NCBI GenBank assembly: GCA_018334095.1
Contig: JAGXTE010000038.1
Coordinates: 1-64,000, forward strand
Length of the DNA: 64,000 bases
Reading direction: 5' to 3'
DNA from: Nitrosarchaeum sp.
Lineage (GTDB): Archaea > Thermoproteota > Nitrososphaeria > Nitrososphaerales > Nitrosopumilaceae
The position numbers were made by a program, and so were the translations under genes. This document shows, piece after piece, positions 35,342-44,553 of this stretch. Below the pieces are notes generated by a model. It saw only the letters and a program-made list of their open reading frames with translations, was not told the origin of the DNA and did not search any database. Each line of letters begins with the position of its first letter. The first letter of the stretch is position 1.

Positions 35342-38300
35342 ATGGAACTTTCATCAAAATTTGATGCAAAATCAATCGAGTCTGAAATTAAAGCATATGT
35401 CAAATCAATCGACATTGAAAAATTAATCTTTGAATCAGACAAGCCTGAAAAGATCATGTTTATTGAAGGTCCTCCAACTATGAACGGAATTCCACACGCA
35501 GGACATCTTAGAGGACGTGTAATCAAGGATCTTTGGTACAGATTCAACACACTGAAAGGAAAAAAAATTGTATTTAATGGGGGTTGGGACACACAGGGGC
35601 TTCCTGTGGAGTTACAGGCAGAAAAAGAACTCGGAGTAACTGGAGGTAAATCAGAGGTTATTGAAAAAGTAGGAATTGAAAAACTAGTTGAAGAGTGTAA
35701 GAGGATTGTAAAAAAATTCAACACAAAATGGGTGGAGGTAGATGAATTACTTGGAATGTCATTTAATCACAACAATGCGTATTGGACTTATCGAGATGAA
35801 TTTATTGAAAGAGAATGGCAGATACTAAAAAAAGCACATGAAAATAAAATATTGGAAGAAGATTTTACAGTAATTGCTTATTGTCCTAGCTGTCAAACAT
35901 CACTTAGTCATGCAGAAGTCAATCAAGGATATGAAGAAGTCAAGGATCCATCACTATACTACAAAGTTAAACTCAAAGATGAAGACACATACCTAATTGT
36001 TTGGACAACAATGCCATTCACGTTAGTTACGGATGCAATGGTAGGGTTGAATCCAGACGAAGATTATACATATGTCAAAGTAGAAAATGAAAAATGGATA
36101 ATTGGAAAGACAAGACTTGAAGAATTTTTCAAAGAAGTAAATATTGAAGGATATGAAATTATAAAGACTGTCAAAGGTTCAGAGTTTGAAGGTAAAAAAT
36201 ACATTCATCCACTTTTAGATTTAATTCCAGGATTAGATGAATGTGTAAAAGAAAAAAATTTCCACATAGCAGTATCTGAAGAATTTGTAGATGCTACAAC
36301 TGGTAGTGGATTAGTTCATTTGTCTCCTGCAAATGGTGAGGAAGATATCAAAATTGCAAATAAAAGAAAAGTCAAAGTATTCAACCCAATAAATGATCAG
36401 GTAAAGTTCACCGATTTGGCTGGAAAGTATGAAGGTATGTTTGTCAGAGATGCCGACAGAATAATCGTAGAAGACCTAAGGGAGAAAAATGCATTAGTAA
36501 AAATAGGAAAAATCAAGCACAAATATCCGCTGTGTTGGAGGTCTCATCACCCAATTGTATGGCTAGCACGAAAAGGATGGTTTTACAAACTAGACAGACT
36601 AGATGACAAAGCAATCAATGCAGCTGAAAGTGTAGAGTACTTTTTTGAGCAACCAAAAAACAGATTTTTAGGGATTATCAAAGAAAAACACCCGTGGTGT
36701 ATATCGCGAGAAAGAATTTGGGGATGTCCACTACCTGTTTGGATATGCGGTGATTGTAAAAAACAAAATTGGTTTTTTACAAGAAAAGATATTGTTGAAT
36801 CAGCTGCAAAATTACCAGATGGCCCAAATTTTGAATTGCATCGTCCTTGGATTGATAATATCATAATAAAATGTAAACATTGTAGTAGCACAAATACAAA
36901 AAGAGAAGAGTATGTACTGGATACATGGCATAACAGCGGATCAGCTCCATATTCATCATTAACAGATGAAGAATATTCTAAAAGTATTCCAGCTCCATTT
37001 TTCACCGAAGGCATTGATCAGACTAGAGGATGGGCATATACGTTATTGATAGAAAATGTAATTCTAAATAATGGACCAATTCCACCATTCAAGTCATTTT
37101 TGTTCCAAGGTCATGTACTTGACGAAAAAGGTGGCAAAATGAGTAAAAGTTTAGGAAATGTAATCGATGGTGAAGAATTACTAAAAAAATATCCAACTGA
37201 CTTGATCAGATTTTATTTTATTTGGAAGGCAAGCCCGATAGAACCACTTAGCTTTAGCACTGATGAATTAATGTCAAGACCATATCAGGTAATAAACACG
37301 CTATTTAATTTACATCTATATTTTAAACAAAACAGCGAGTATGATAAATTTGATGAGACAAAGACAATTTCATGGGCAAAAGAAAACGGATTGTTAACCT
37401 CGCCAGATATTTGGCTTGTATCTAAATTACAAAAATTAATTAAAAAAATCACCGAACGTAATGAATCTTGCAAGTTCCACGAAGCTGCAAAATCTATTGA
37501 TGATTTTATCATAAACAATCTAAGTCAAATTTACATTCCAATTACCAGAGGCGAGTTATGGGATGAAGATGAGTCAAAAAAGAACAGGAGACTGGCAATT
37601 TATGCAGTACTAAGCGATGTTCTTAAAACATTAGATGTCTTGATTCATCCACTTTGTCCATTTACTAGTGAGTATCTCTACCAAACAGTATTTGATGGGA
37701 AAAAGAGCATATTACTTGACAAATGGCCACAATATCAAGAGAGTCTGGTAAATGAAGAGATTGAAGAGTCATTTGATATCATGAAAGATGTTGTTTCAAT
37801 TTCATCAGCTGCAAGAATGAAAGGAAAACTAAAACGAAGATGGCCGCTTGCTGAAGCATTAATTTGTGTAAGTAAGGATCAAAAGAAAAAACTAGAATCA
37901 CTTTCTAATTTACTATTGTCACAGCTAAACGTAGAGAAATTTACAATCTATGAGATAGAAAAGGAATCCGGATTAAACCAGATCTTAGAATTAAAACAAC
38001 TAAACTTGCCGTTGATACCAGTAGTTGAATTAGAACGAAAAAAAATTGGGCCAAAAGCAAAACAACACATGGGAAAACTGGTCAACATGTTTTCTGAAAC
38101 TAACAAAGAAGAGATCATAACTTTACTTCAAAAACAGGGACATTATGATTACGAGATTGACGGAGAAAAGATTTCGTTAGACAGTGATGATTTTGGAATT
38201 GATTTTGATGCAAATGAAGGATTTGCAGTTTCAAAAAGAGACAACTACATTGTATTCATATCAACTTCAAGAAACAAAGAGATGATGGCAAGAGGATTAG

Positions 38301-38539
38301 TAAAAGATATTGCAAGACGACTACAGACCCTAAGAAAAGAGAGAGGGTATAATCCAACAGACATACTCAATGTTGCATCAATACTGGATTTAGATGACGA
38401 GTCGCTGGAAATGGTTAAAGAAAAATCAGAAGATTTGGCATTTTTAGTCAGAGTCAAAAAAGTGGATTTTGTAGAATCATGTAAGACATACAAAGAGGAC
38501 GACATTGATGGTCTAAAAATAAGAATTTCAGTAGAATGA
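35342..38539 (+). CDS. ileS: Isoleucyl-tRNA synthetase
   Basis: 1065 residues, class I synthetase. GIPHAGHLRGRVIKD holds the HIGH-type motif, and GGKMSKSLGN the KMSKS loop. The editing (CP1) domain includes IVWTTMPFTLVTDAMVGLNP. CxxC pairs (CPSCQTS; CGDCKKQN; CKHCSSTN) suggest zinc sites. The C-terminal extension from about residue 800 is typical of archaeal/eukaryote-like IleRS. Transcribed alone from a promoter in the 185-base gap after purD. Confidence 0.96.
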   Translation: MELSSKFDAKSIESEIKAYVKSIDIEKLIFESDKPEKIMFIEGPPTMNGIPHAGHLRGRVIKDLWYRFNTLKGKKIVFNGGWDTQGLPVELQAEKELGVTGGKSEVIEKVGIEKLVEECKRIVKKFNTKWVEVDELLGMSFNHNNAYWTYRDEFIEREWQILKKAHENKILEEDFTVIAYCPSCQTSLSHAEVNQGYEEVKDPSLYYKVKLKDEDTYLIVWTTMPFTLVTDAMVGLNPDEDYTYVKVENEKWIIGKTRLEEFFKEVNIEGYEIIKTVKGSEFEGKKYIHPLLDLIPGLDECVKEKNFHIAVSEEFVDATTGSGLVHLSPANGEEDIKIANKRKVKVFNPINDQVKFTDLAGKYEGMFVRDADRIIVEDLREKNALVKIGKIKHKYPLCWRSHHPIVWLARKGWFYKLDRLDDKAINAAESVEYFFEQPKNRFLGIIKEKHPWCISRERIWGCPLPVWICGDCKKQNWFFTRKDIVESAAKLPDGPNFELHRPWIDNIIIKCKHCSSTNTKREEYVLDTWHNSGSAPYSSLTDEEYSKSIPAPFFTEGIDQTRGWAYTLLIENVILNNGPIPPFKSFLFQGHVLDEKGGKMSKSLGNVIDGEELLKKYPTDLIRFYFIWKASPIEPLSFSTDELMSRPYQVINTLFNLHLYFKQNSEYDKFDETKTISWAKENGLLTSPDIWLVSKLQKLIKKITERNESCKFHEAAKSIDDFIINNLSQIYIPITRGELWDEDESKKNRRLAIYAVLSDVLKTLDVLIHPLCPFTSEYLYQTVFDGKKSILLDKWPQYQESLVNEEIEESFDIMKDVVSISSAARMKGKLKRRWPLAEALICVSKDQKKKLESLSNLLLSQLNVEKFTIYEIEKESGLNQILELKQLNLPLIPVVELERKKIGPKAKQHMGKLVNMFSETNKEEIITLLQKQGHYDYEIDGEKISLDSDDFGIDFDANEGFAVSKRDNYIVFISTSRNKEMMARGLVKDIARRLQTLRKERGYNPTDILNVASILDLDDESLEMVKEKSEDLAFLVRVKKVDFVESCKTYKEDDIDGLKIRISVE

Positions 38540-38626
38540 GCCAATCAAACTAACCCATCAGTTATCTAAAATCATTTTTTGTAAAATGCAATATTTTTAT
38601 TAGAACACCTAATTTGACAAGCAGAC

Positions 38627-39214
38627 ATGTCTGATTCAAAAATCCCAGCAGTTGTTGGAATCAATGTTCTAAAACAAAATGGCTTAGACGTAGAGGAATT
38701 AAAAAAACTATTGATTCAAAATGCATCAGTAGAATTTACTGCCTACTACTACTTTACCAATTTGAGGGCACATTGTACAGGCTTGGAGGGAGAAGGACTC
38801 AAAGGAATTATCGAAGATGCAAGACTAGAGGATCTTAGCCACTTTGAAGCATGCCTTGAGAGAATTTATCAGTTAGGAGGTTCACTTCCAAATGACGCTA
38901 CACAATTCATCAAAATGTCAGGATGTGAGTTCTTACAGCTTCCAACAAATCCAACAGATCACAAGGCAATACTAGAAAAATGTCTCAAAGCCGAACAGGG
39001 TGCAATTGTAAATTGGGATAAGGTCTGTAAAATGACTTTCGGAAAAGATCCTACAACGTATGACATTGCAAAAGACATTTTGGCCGAAGAGATCGAACAT
39101 GAGTCTTGGTTCCTAGAATTAATCTATGGAAGACCATCAGGACACATGAGAAGAAAATATTCTGGAGAAAGACCACATACCAGAAAACATTCTAGAGCAC
39201 TTGATATGGCATAA
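38627..39214 (+). CDS. Dps-like ferritin (DpsL) protein
   Basis: 195 residues. Four-helix ferritin-like protein: LLIQNASVEFTAYYYFTNLRAHC carries a metal Glu, IIEDARLEDLSHFEACLERIYQLGG the second set with Glu and His, and ILAEEIEHESWFLELIYGRPSG the C-terminal Glu-x2-His pair. Two Cys (in MSGCEF and EKCLKAE) fit the DpsL branch that sequesters iron and consumes peroxide. The tail is basic and His/Arg-rich (HMRRKYSGERPHTRKHSR), possibly for DNA contact. Confidence 0.85.
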   Translation: MSDSKIPAVVGINVLKQNGLDVEELKKLLIQNASVEFTAYYYFTNLRAHCTGLEGEGLKGIIEDARLEDLSHFEACLERIYQLGGSLPNDATQFIKMSGCEFLQLPTNPTDHKAILEKCLKAEQGAIVNWDKVCKMTFGKDPTTYDIAKDILAEEIEHESWFLELIYGRPSGHMRRKYSGERPHTRKHSRALDMA

Positions 39215-39312
39215 TAGCCAAATCATACTCTTTTCTTTTAATTAAAAATGAACCAACTGGTTAGCTTTTAGTTAAACCGGTATGATAAATAGAAAAAACG
39301 TGTAAGAATTGT

Positions 39313-39642
39313 ATGGTAAAACAGATTAGTCTTGATGCTTGGCAGATTCAACATTTAACAGATCTCTTAAAAAAAGGCTCAGATATTGTTGCAAAGACCA
39401 ACAAGCCAATTGTATTGTATAGACAAACATTAGAAGAAGAAGAAGATTCGTATGAAGAAATTGTATGTACCATCACCAAAGATTATGTTATTGAACAACT
39501 TGTCACATCTGGAGGAGTGATAGTTCCAAGTTTTCATCAACAACATGTTTTTACAATTGAAGAATTTCCTCAAGAATTATTAAGAAAAAGTCGTGATCGA
39601 TTTTTACAAGTAATTGATTTTCTAGAAGAGCAGCTAAATTAG
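39313..39642 (+). CDS. Hypothetical protein, 109 aa
   Basis: Not recognised. Mixed alpha/beta protein starting QISLDAWQIQHLTDLLKKGSDIV, with a Glu-rich loop (QTLEEEEDSYEEIVCTITKDYVIEQLV) and a helical end (LLRKSRDRFLQVIDFLEEQL). No membrane segments. Sits alone between the Dps-like gene and sucC with its own apparent leader. Confidence 0.6.
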   Translation: MVKQISLDAWQIQHLTDLLKKGSDIVAKTNKPIVLYRQTLEEEEDSYEEIVCTITKDYVIEQLVTSGGVIVPSFHQQHVFTIEEFPQELLRKSRDRFLQVIDFLEEQLN

Positions 39643-39682
39643 CCTCATAATTAATAAAGATCGTAAAATTGTTGGCTTTTGT

Positions 39683-40789
39683 ATGCGTTTATTAGAGTTT
39701 CAAGCAAAAGAGTTGTTCAGAAACTATGGAATTAATCTCCTTCCAAGCAAAGCATCTACAACTATAGAGGAAGGCAGAAAACATGCAAAAGAGTTAGGAT
39801 ATCCATTTGTAATTAAAATTCAAGTTCCCGTAGGAGGTAGAGGAAAAGCAGGAGGTATTCAAAAATGTCAAAATGATGACGAATTTGAGTTAAAGTATCC
39901 ACAAGTGTTAGGTTTGACAATTAAAGGAGAAAAGGCAAGAGCAATTTTACTTGAAAAGATGGCAGATATCAAAAAAGAGTTGTATCTGTCATTATTTTTG
40001 AATCGATCAAAAAGATGCTATACAATTATTGCATCACCTGAAGGAGGAGTTGAAATAGAATCAGTTAAAAATCAAATTATTAAAGAAGTGGGTCTAGGTG
40101 AAGTTTCAGATCAAGTAGCAAGAGAAGTTGCAAAAGAGATGAAACTGGAAGGTAAAGCTGCAGACGACTTTGTGGACACATTACAAAAGTTAGCAAAACT
40201 TACAGTTGAAAAAGAAGCAGAACTTGCAGAGATAAATCCGCTAGCAATTATGCAAGACGGCTCATTGATGGCACTTGACGGTAAATTTGTAACAGATGAT
40301 AACAGTAACTTTAGACATGATGAATTACAAAAGTATCAAGAAAAAACAGAGATTGAAGAAAGAGCAGAAAAAAGTGGTTTTTCTCTAGTAGAATTAGATG
40401 GAGATATTGCAGTTGTTGGAAATGGTGCAGGACTAGTAATGTCTACACTCGATATGTTGTCTGATAATGGAGGCAAACCAGCATGTTTCTTAGATGTTGG
40501 TGGCGGTGCAACAACTGATTCAGTTTATGAAGCACTAACTTTGATTAGCAAGATGAACAGAGTCAAAGGAATTTTAGTTAACCTTTACGGAGGAATTGTA
40601 AAGACAACAGTAGTTGCAGAAGCATTTCTAAAAGCATATGATGATAAATTGATCAACCTTCCAGTATTTGCAAGACTAAAAGGCACAGAATCAGACAAAG
40701 CAAAAGAGATGTTAAAAAATTCTAGAACAAAAATCTATGATTCAGTAGAAGAGGCAATTAATGCAGCAGTTATGGGGATTAAAAAATGA
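39683..40789 (+). CDS. sucC: Succinyl-CoA synthetase, beta subunit
   Basis: 368 residues. ATP-grasp start RLLEFQAKELFRNYGI, VPVGGRGKAGGIQ, LAEINPLAI and the C-terminal CoA-ligase part with FLDVGGGATTDSVYEAL and GILVNLYGGIVKTT. Forms the nucleotide-binding subunit that makes or uses succinyl-CoA. Overlaps sucD by four bases (ATGA type), so both are made from one message. Confidence 0.94.
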   Translation: MRLLEFQAKELFRNYGINLLPSKASTTIEEGRKHAKELGYPFVIKIQVPVGGRGKAGGIQKCQNDDEFELKYPQVLGLTIKGEKARAILLEKMADIKKELYLSLFLNRSKRCYTIIASPEGGVEIESVKNQIIKEVGLGEVSDQVAREVAKEMKLEGKAADDFVDTLQKLAKLTVEKEAELAEINPLAIMQDGSLMALDGKFVTDDNSNFRHDELQKYQEKTEIEERAEKSGFSLVELDGDIAVVGNGAGLVMSTLDMLSDNGGKPACFLDVGGGATTDSVYEALTLISKMNRVKGILVNLYGGIVKTTVVAEAFLKAYDDKLINLPVFARLKGTESDKAKEMLKNSRTKIYDSVEEAINAAVMGIKK

Positions 40790-41703
40790 CAGATATTTTC
40801 AAATTACTAAAAGGAACTCCTGAAGATTCGGATTACAAGAAAAAAGGAGTAATCGTTCAAGGTATCACTGGAGCATATGGTTCACTTCATGCAAAAAATA
40901 TGATAACTTATGGAACTAACATTGTTGCAGGGGTAACCCCAGGAAAAGGCGGTCAGAAATTTGAAGATAAGGTTCCAATTTACAATACAGTTAAAGAAGC
41001 AGTTGATGCAAGTGGTGCAAAAATTTCAATTATTTTTGTTCCAGCGAAATTCTTTTTGGGAGCAGCAAAAGAGGCACTTGAAGCTGGAATCAAACTACTA
41101 GTTGCAATTCCAGAACATGTTCCAGTTAGAGATACAATGGAAGTATTAGATTTAGCAAATAAAAAAGGCGCTGTGATTATTGGGCCCAACACTCCAGGAA
41201 TAATGATTCCGGAATTAATAAAAATTGGAATCATGCCAGCAACTCCATTTAAGGCAGGAAAGATTGCAGTATTATCAAAAAGCGGAACATTACTTTATGA
41301 AATTTCAGATGCCCTAACAAACGCGGGATTTGGTCAATCAATAACAATAGGGATTGGAGGAGACCCAATTAACGGAACTAGAATGATTGATGCATTTGAC
41401 ATGGTAAAAGACATTCCAGATCTAGAAGGATTAGTAGTGGTAGGAGAAATAGGCGGAGATTCTGAAGAAATTTTGGCTCAAAGAATTATAGATATTGGAT
41501 TCAAAAAACCAACAGTAGCATACATTGCAGGAAGAGCTGCTCCAAAAGAAAAGAGAATGGGTCATGCAGGGGCCATAGTAATGGGAACATATGGTTCTGC
41601 AGAATCAAAGGTAACAATGTTTAACAAGGCAAACATTCCAGTGGCAAAAAGACCATCACAAGTGCCAGTACTACTAGCAGGAAAGATGCAACAATCCGAT
41701 TAG
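40786..41703 (+). CDS. sucD: Succinyl-CoA synthetase, alpha subunit
   Basis: 305 residues. N-terminal CoA-binding Rossmann domain (VQGITGAYGSLHAKNMITYG, VAGVTPGKGGQ) and ligase domain with the phospho-His in KRMGHAGAIVMG. VVGEIGGDSEE is also typical. Together with SucC it links succinate and succinyl-CoA; in these autotrophs succinyl-CoA is also an intermediate of the 3HP/4HB cycle. Confidence 0.95.
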   Translation: MTDIFKLLKGTPEDSDYKKKGVIVQGITGAYGSLHAKNMITYGTNIVAGVTPGKGGQKFEDKVPIYNTVKEAVDASGAKISIIFVPAKFFLGAAKEALEAGIKLLVAIPEHVPVRDTMEVLDLANKKGAVIIGPNTPGIMIPELIKIGIMPATPFKAGKIAVLSKSGTLLYEISDALTNAGFGQSITIGIGGDPINGTRMIDAFDMVKDIPDLEGLVVVGEIGGDSEEILAQRIIDIGFKKPTVAYIAGRAAPKEKRMGHAGAIVMGTYGSAESKVTMFNKANIPVAKRPSQVPVLLAGKMQQSD

Positions 41704-41734
41704 AATAAAAGAGAGAGATTAAGGAGAAAATTAT

Positions 41735-41902
41735 ATGCCTATTACAGACCCAGAGAAAAAACGCATTGCACAAGCTGCACGTTTGGTAATGAAGATTTGC
41801 TTTAACTGTGGCTGTAGAAATGACATTAACGCCACCAGATGCAGAAAATGCAGAAATCCATACTTGAGACTAAAGAACAGAAATCTCGGCGTCAAAAAGT
41901 AG
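41735..41902 (+). CDS. rpl40e: Ribosomal protein L40e
   Basis: 55 residues, ATG eight bases after an aaggaga ribosome-binding site. MPITDPEKKRIAQAARLVMK then a C4 zinc ribbon with CFNCG and CRKCRNPYLRLK. This is the archaeal/eukaryotic large-subunit protein L40e, rich in Lys/Arg. Follows sucD by about 30 bases. Confidence 0.93.
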   Translation: MPITDPEKKRIAQAARLVMKICFNCGCRNDINATRCRKCRNPYLRLKNRNLGVKK

Positions 41903-41982
41903 AGTTAGAAATTCATCAATCTTTGCCTTTAATGTAACATTTTTGCGGATTTTTTCCATCTATCTTATTTTTTCATGTTTTT

Positions 41983-42561
41983 TTATTTTACACAAATTGT
42001 TAGTGGCTCTATTTTTTCATGACCAATTATTCCTCTAAATCCGCCATCAAATGTCAATAATTCATCACACCCAGTATCTTTTGCTAATAATGCATGAAGA
42101 ATGTCTGCGACAAGAATTTGTTTATAGTTACTACTTTTGTATGCTTGCCTACAAATTCCACATGTGCTATGAAATTTTTGAAAACCTGTACTACCAGAAA
42201 TTAATTCAAAACCATCACTAAGAATAGTTTGAAAGTTACTCATTTTTCCCTCTTCAAATTTTATATTGTTCATGGTCAATAGAATTTTAATAATTTCATC
42301 GTATATTTTCTTAGCCTCATGTCGAACATGTTCATTTTGATCATGTTCTTTTATTGTGAGCATTTTTTCTCTTTCTCTTCCTATCAATGTACGGAGAACA
42401 CCTATTATTTCAGTTAACGTCAGTGTAGATACTACTCCAATAAACTCGCCATCTTCAATTTGTTTGAATATTTTTTCAGCCTTTGGATATTGAATTTTTT
42501 CCTTCGTAGGCCCTACTGCATATGCTATTATGATATTTGTATCAATGTAGATTTTTTTCAA
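41983..42561 (-). CDS. PIN-domain protein (probable ribonuclease toxin)
   Basis: 192 residues. The PIN acidic residues are visible: IYIDTNIIIAYA (Asp7), TLTLTEIIGVLRT (Glu), and ILVADILHALLAKDTGCDELLTFDGGF (two or three Asp). The middle is longer than in VapC toxins and contains FHSTCGICRQAY, an unusual Cys-containing insert. Its start overlaps the winged-helix gene upstream by four bases, the arrangement of a toxin-antitoxin pair. It would cleave RNA; target unknown. Confidence 0.75.
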   Translation of the reverse strand: MKKIYIDTNIIIAYAVGPTKEKIQYPKAEKIFKQIEDGEFIGVVSTLTLTEIIGVLRTLIGREREKMLTIKEHDQNEHVRHEAKKIYDEIIKILLTMNNIKFEEGKMSNFQTILSDGFELISGSTGFQKFHSTCGICRQAYKSSNYKQILVADILHALLAKDTGCDELLTFDGGFRGIIGHEKIEPLTICVK

Positions 42562-43289
42562 ATATGGCCACGTACAGAACTTACGATCTCAATGGCGTCG
42601 ACTTCATTTTCTGTAATTCTATTTTCCAGAATTCCTGAAAGTTTTTTAACGGAATTAGACTCTATTTTTGGAATAGATTTTAAGCCAATCATCGCGCTAA
42701 GTTTTTCTCGGATTCTTTCGTCTTGAAATTGAAACGCATTAACATGTTCTGTTGAAGAAATTATTGACAAATCTGGCTGTTTTGTTGTAAATGGAACTAC
42801 ATATTGTAAATTGGGATGGAGAGTTCTTTTTAATAATGTTTGACGAACAATGTGTTTAATTTTACTATTTGATGTGTATTCTGGATATAATGTGTATGTA
42901 TCAGTTAAAAGATCATTCAGAGGACGTTTAAAATAAAAATTTGTTATTGTTTTTAATTTATCATATGTTTCCCTTTTAGAATTTATGAATTCTTTTATTA
43001 GTTCTCTTCCTTTTTTTGTAATAGAATATCTGTGATGTTCTTGTCCAGAAGAATTCACTGTATCTTGTTCAATCAATTCATTTTTAGTGAAATATTGGAT
43101 CTCTAAACCAACCTGTCTAGAAAATCCACCAAAATCATTAGGTTCCCAATCTTCATATTTTTCCTCATTCTCTAAAACAATTTTTGTTGAAAGCAATGCA
43201 TATTTTTGTAATCTAGTATTTCCATTAACATATGGCGATGACTCGATCAATGCAAGTAGCCATAGTGAACGCTCAGTAAGTTCCATCAT
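42558..43289 (-). CDS. Winged-helix protein partnered with the PIN protein
   Basis: 243 residues. The first 100 residues resemble the YwgA/SocA-type fold: LWLLALIESSPYVNGNTRLQKYALLSTKIV, then FGGFSRQVGLEIQYFTKNELIEQ and YSITKKGRELIKEFI, a winged-helix look with the conserved LQK. The C-terminal 140 residues are unassigned. Overlap with the PIN gene suggests an antitoxin/regulator role (inference). A run of A/T-rich non-coding DNA lies upstream. Confidence 0.6.
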   Translation of the reverse strand: MMELTERSLWLLALIESSPYVNGNTRLQKYALLSTKIVLENEEKYEDWEPNDFGGFSRQVGLEIQYFTKNELIEQDTVNSSGQEHHRYSITKKGRELIKEFINSKRETYDKLKTITNFYFKRPLNDLLTDTYTLYPEYTSNSKIKHIVRQTLLKRTLHPNLQYVVPFTTKQPDLSIISSTEHVNAFQFQDERIREKLSAMIGLKSIPKIESNSVKKLSGILENRITENEVDAIEIVSSVRGHI

Positions 43290-43454
43290 TTAATCTCCTT
43301 TCAAATTTAACATAATCATAAGATAATAACATTTGGCAAATTATTTTTGTAGATTTTGTTGAAAAATCCAACAGTACCAGATGTCCATCGTGTATCCATT
43401 TAAAACTTACTAGAATTTTATAATTAGATCTGCGTATAATTTAGAATTTTTCAA

Positions 43455-43619
43455 CTATATGATACGTGATAGTTTTTTTTCTTGGCGTTCAAGACTTCTA
43501 CATCTCTTACAATACGACTGGAAATACGTAATTTTGTTTATGGTTCTAAATCCTACTTTATCTTGAATTTCTTTTTGGCCATGGAATAGTTTTTTACATT
43601 TAGGACACTTGTGATCCAT
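43455..43619 (-). CDS. Small two-CxxC zinc-ribbon protein, 54 aa
   Basis: ATG at 43619. MDHKCPKCKKLFHG and later SYCKRCRSLERQEKK give two CxxC knuckles separated by about 29 residues, a zinc ribbon with a basic end. Similar small ribbons occur with phage-like and transposon-derived genes, but no specific family is assigned. It lies in the accessory patch after the PIN pair. Confidence 0.6.
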   Translation of the reverse strand: MDHKCPKCKKLFHGQKEIQDKVGFRTINKITYFQSYCKRCRSLERQEKKLSRII

Positions 43620-43736
43620 AAATTGAATATTTCTTTCATGAATATAACCATCGTGGATGATCTGTAATTTTTTATAATTAGATCAACTATTAGAACAACT
43701 ATATTTTTAGATCGATTATACGAATAATTTTTAATT

Positions 43737-43949
43737 GTGATGACTAAAAAAAAGATCGGGAAAGGTTATTTTTATGCTGGTGTGAATGAGGGTTTTCCAT
43801 TATGCTGTATTTTCTTTTTTCAGGATGTTTGGTCTGGTCAAAATGGAAAATTCTTCAATGAGTATTGTGATTCAATGGATGTGTTGACTAAAAATCAAGG
43901 ATTGATAATGTGTCCTAATTGTGTAGTTGCTAAATTATCTAATAATTAA
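43737..43949 (+). CDS. Cys-containing small protein, 70 aa
   Basis: GTG 43737 or ATG 43740. Central hydrophobic FPLCCIFFFQDVW and a terminal MCPNCVVAKL CxxC. May bind a metal through CC plus CxxC. No family recognised. Divergent from the zinc-ribbon gene at 43455. Confidence 0.5.
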   Translation: MMTKKKIGKGYFYAGVNEGFPLCCIFFFQDVWSGQNGKFFNEYCDSMDVLTKNQGLIMCPNCVVAKLSNN

Positions 43950-43983
43950 TGCTAAAAAGTATAAGATATTATAATTTTTGAGA

Positions 43984-44232
43984 CTAAAACTGAGACAATA
44001 ATTGCCTATATTCAACAATTGCTGATCTTATCTTGTATTGATATTCAGAGATAAACGGTCTGACAGAATTTTCATTTTCTAATTCCTCAAGGGATAGTTG
44101 CAAGTCATCAGGTAGTTGGTCATTCATTTGATAAAGTACTTTGGCAGCTTCTGTGTATTGACCCAAATTTGCAGCATACTCAAATGCCAGTTGCATTCTC
44201 TCTATTAGAACATCAAATTCATGTAAAGACAT
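43984..44232 (-). CDS. Hypothetical helical protein, 82 aa
   Basis: Unrecognised. All-helical with paired Tyr/Ala-rich helices (LIERMQLAFEYAANLGQYTEAAKVLYQMN), like a single TPR-like hairpin, then an acidic loop (DDLQLSLEELENENS) and a basic helix to the end. Lies 34 bases past the convergent small ORF and 90 bases from tRNA-Val. Confidence 0.55.
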   Translation of the reverse strand: MSLHEFDVLIERMQLAFEYAANLGQYTEAAKVLYQMNDQLPDDLQLSLEELENENSVRPFISEYQYKIRSAIVEYRQLLSQF

Positions 44233-44322
44233 GTTTGATTTTTAAAATTTTACTAGAAAAGGTCATGGTTATCATGACATACAACCTAAAGGCAAAAAAG
44301 ACGCTTGTTTTGTAATTTCGTT

Positions 44323-44412
44323 GGACCGGTTGTCTAGTGGTTAGGATGACGCACTCACACTGCGTATGGAGAAATCCCGCAAAGGTCGAGGGTTCAAATC
44401 CCTCCCGGTCCA
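44323..44412 (+). tRNA. tRNA-Val (CAC) with a 17-nt intron in the variable region
   Basis: Acceptor GGACCGG pairs CCGGTCC. D arm GTCT/GGAT with G-U pairs and loop AGTGGTTA; anticodon stem ACGCA/TGCGT with loop CTCACAC, so anticodon CAC (Val). T arm GAGGG/CCCTC with loop TTCAAAT; discriminator A. Between the anticodon stem and the T stem there are 22 nt instead of 5. Removing 44367-44383 leaves the standard AGGTC variable loop and a 73-nt tRNA. Confidence 0.92.
44367..44383 (+). other. 17-nt bulge-helix-bulge tRNA intron at a non-canonical position
   Basis: The order is TGCG, bulge TAT, GGA, loop GAAA, TCC, CGCA, bulge AAG. TGCG pairs CGCA and GGA pairs TCC. Cleavage after the second base of each bulge removes 17 nt between tRNA positions 44 and 45. 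Same geometry as the carB insert. Confidence 0.85.
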
Positions 44413-44553
44413 CTATAGTTCCTTCTTTTAATTCCATAATCTTAGTGAAAAAATAAAAATAGTAAATCAGACATGGTAATTCAGAAGGCAAAATCCCAAA
44501 AATGAGAAATTCTAATTATCTTTATCTATCATTGTCATAAAAAAATAATACAA

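Noticed and set aside
44323-44412. Class II tRNA (Leu/Ser) with long variable arm
   Set aside because: The anticodon is CAC (Val), and the extra bases fold as a BHB whose removal leaves a standard five-base variable loop.
44219-44491. 90-residue minus-strand ORF across tRNA-Val
   Set aside because: It is the complement of the tRNA gene and has no coding features of its own.
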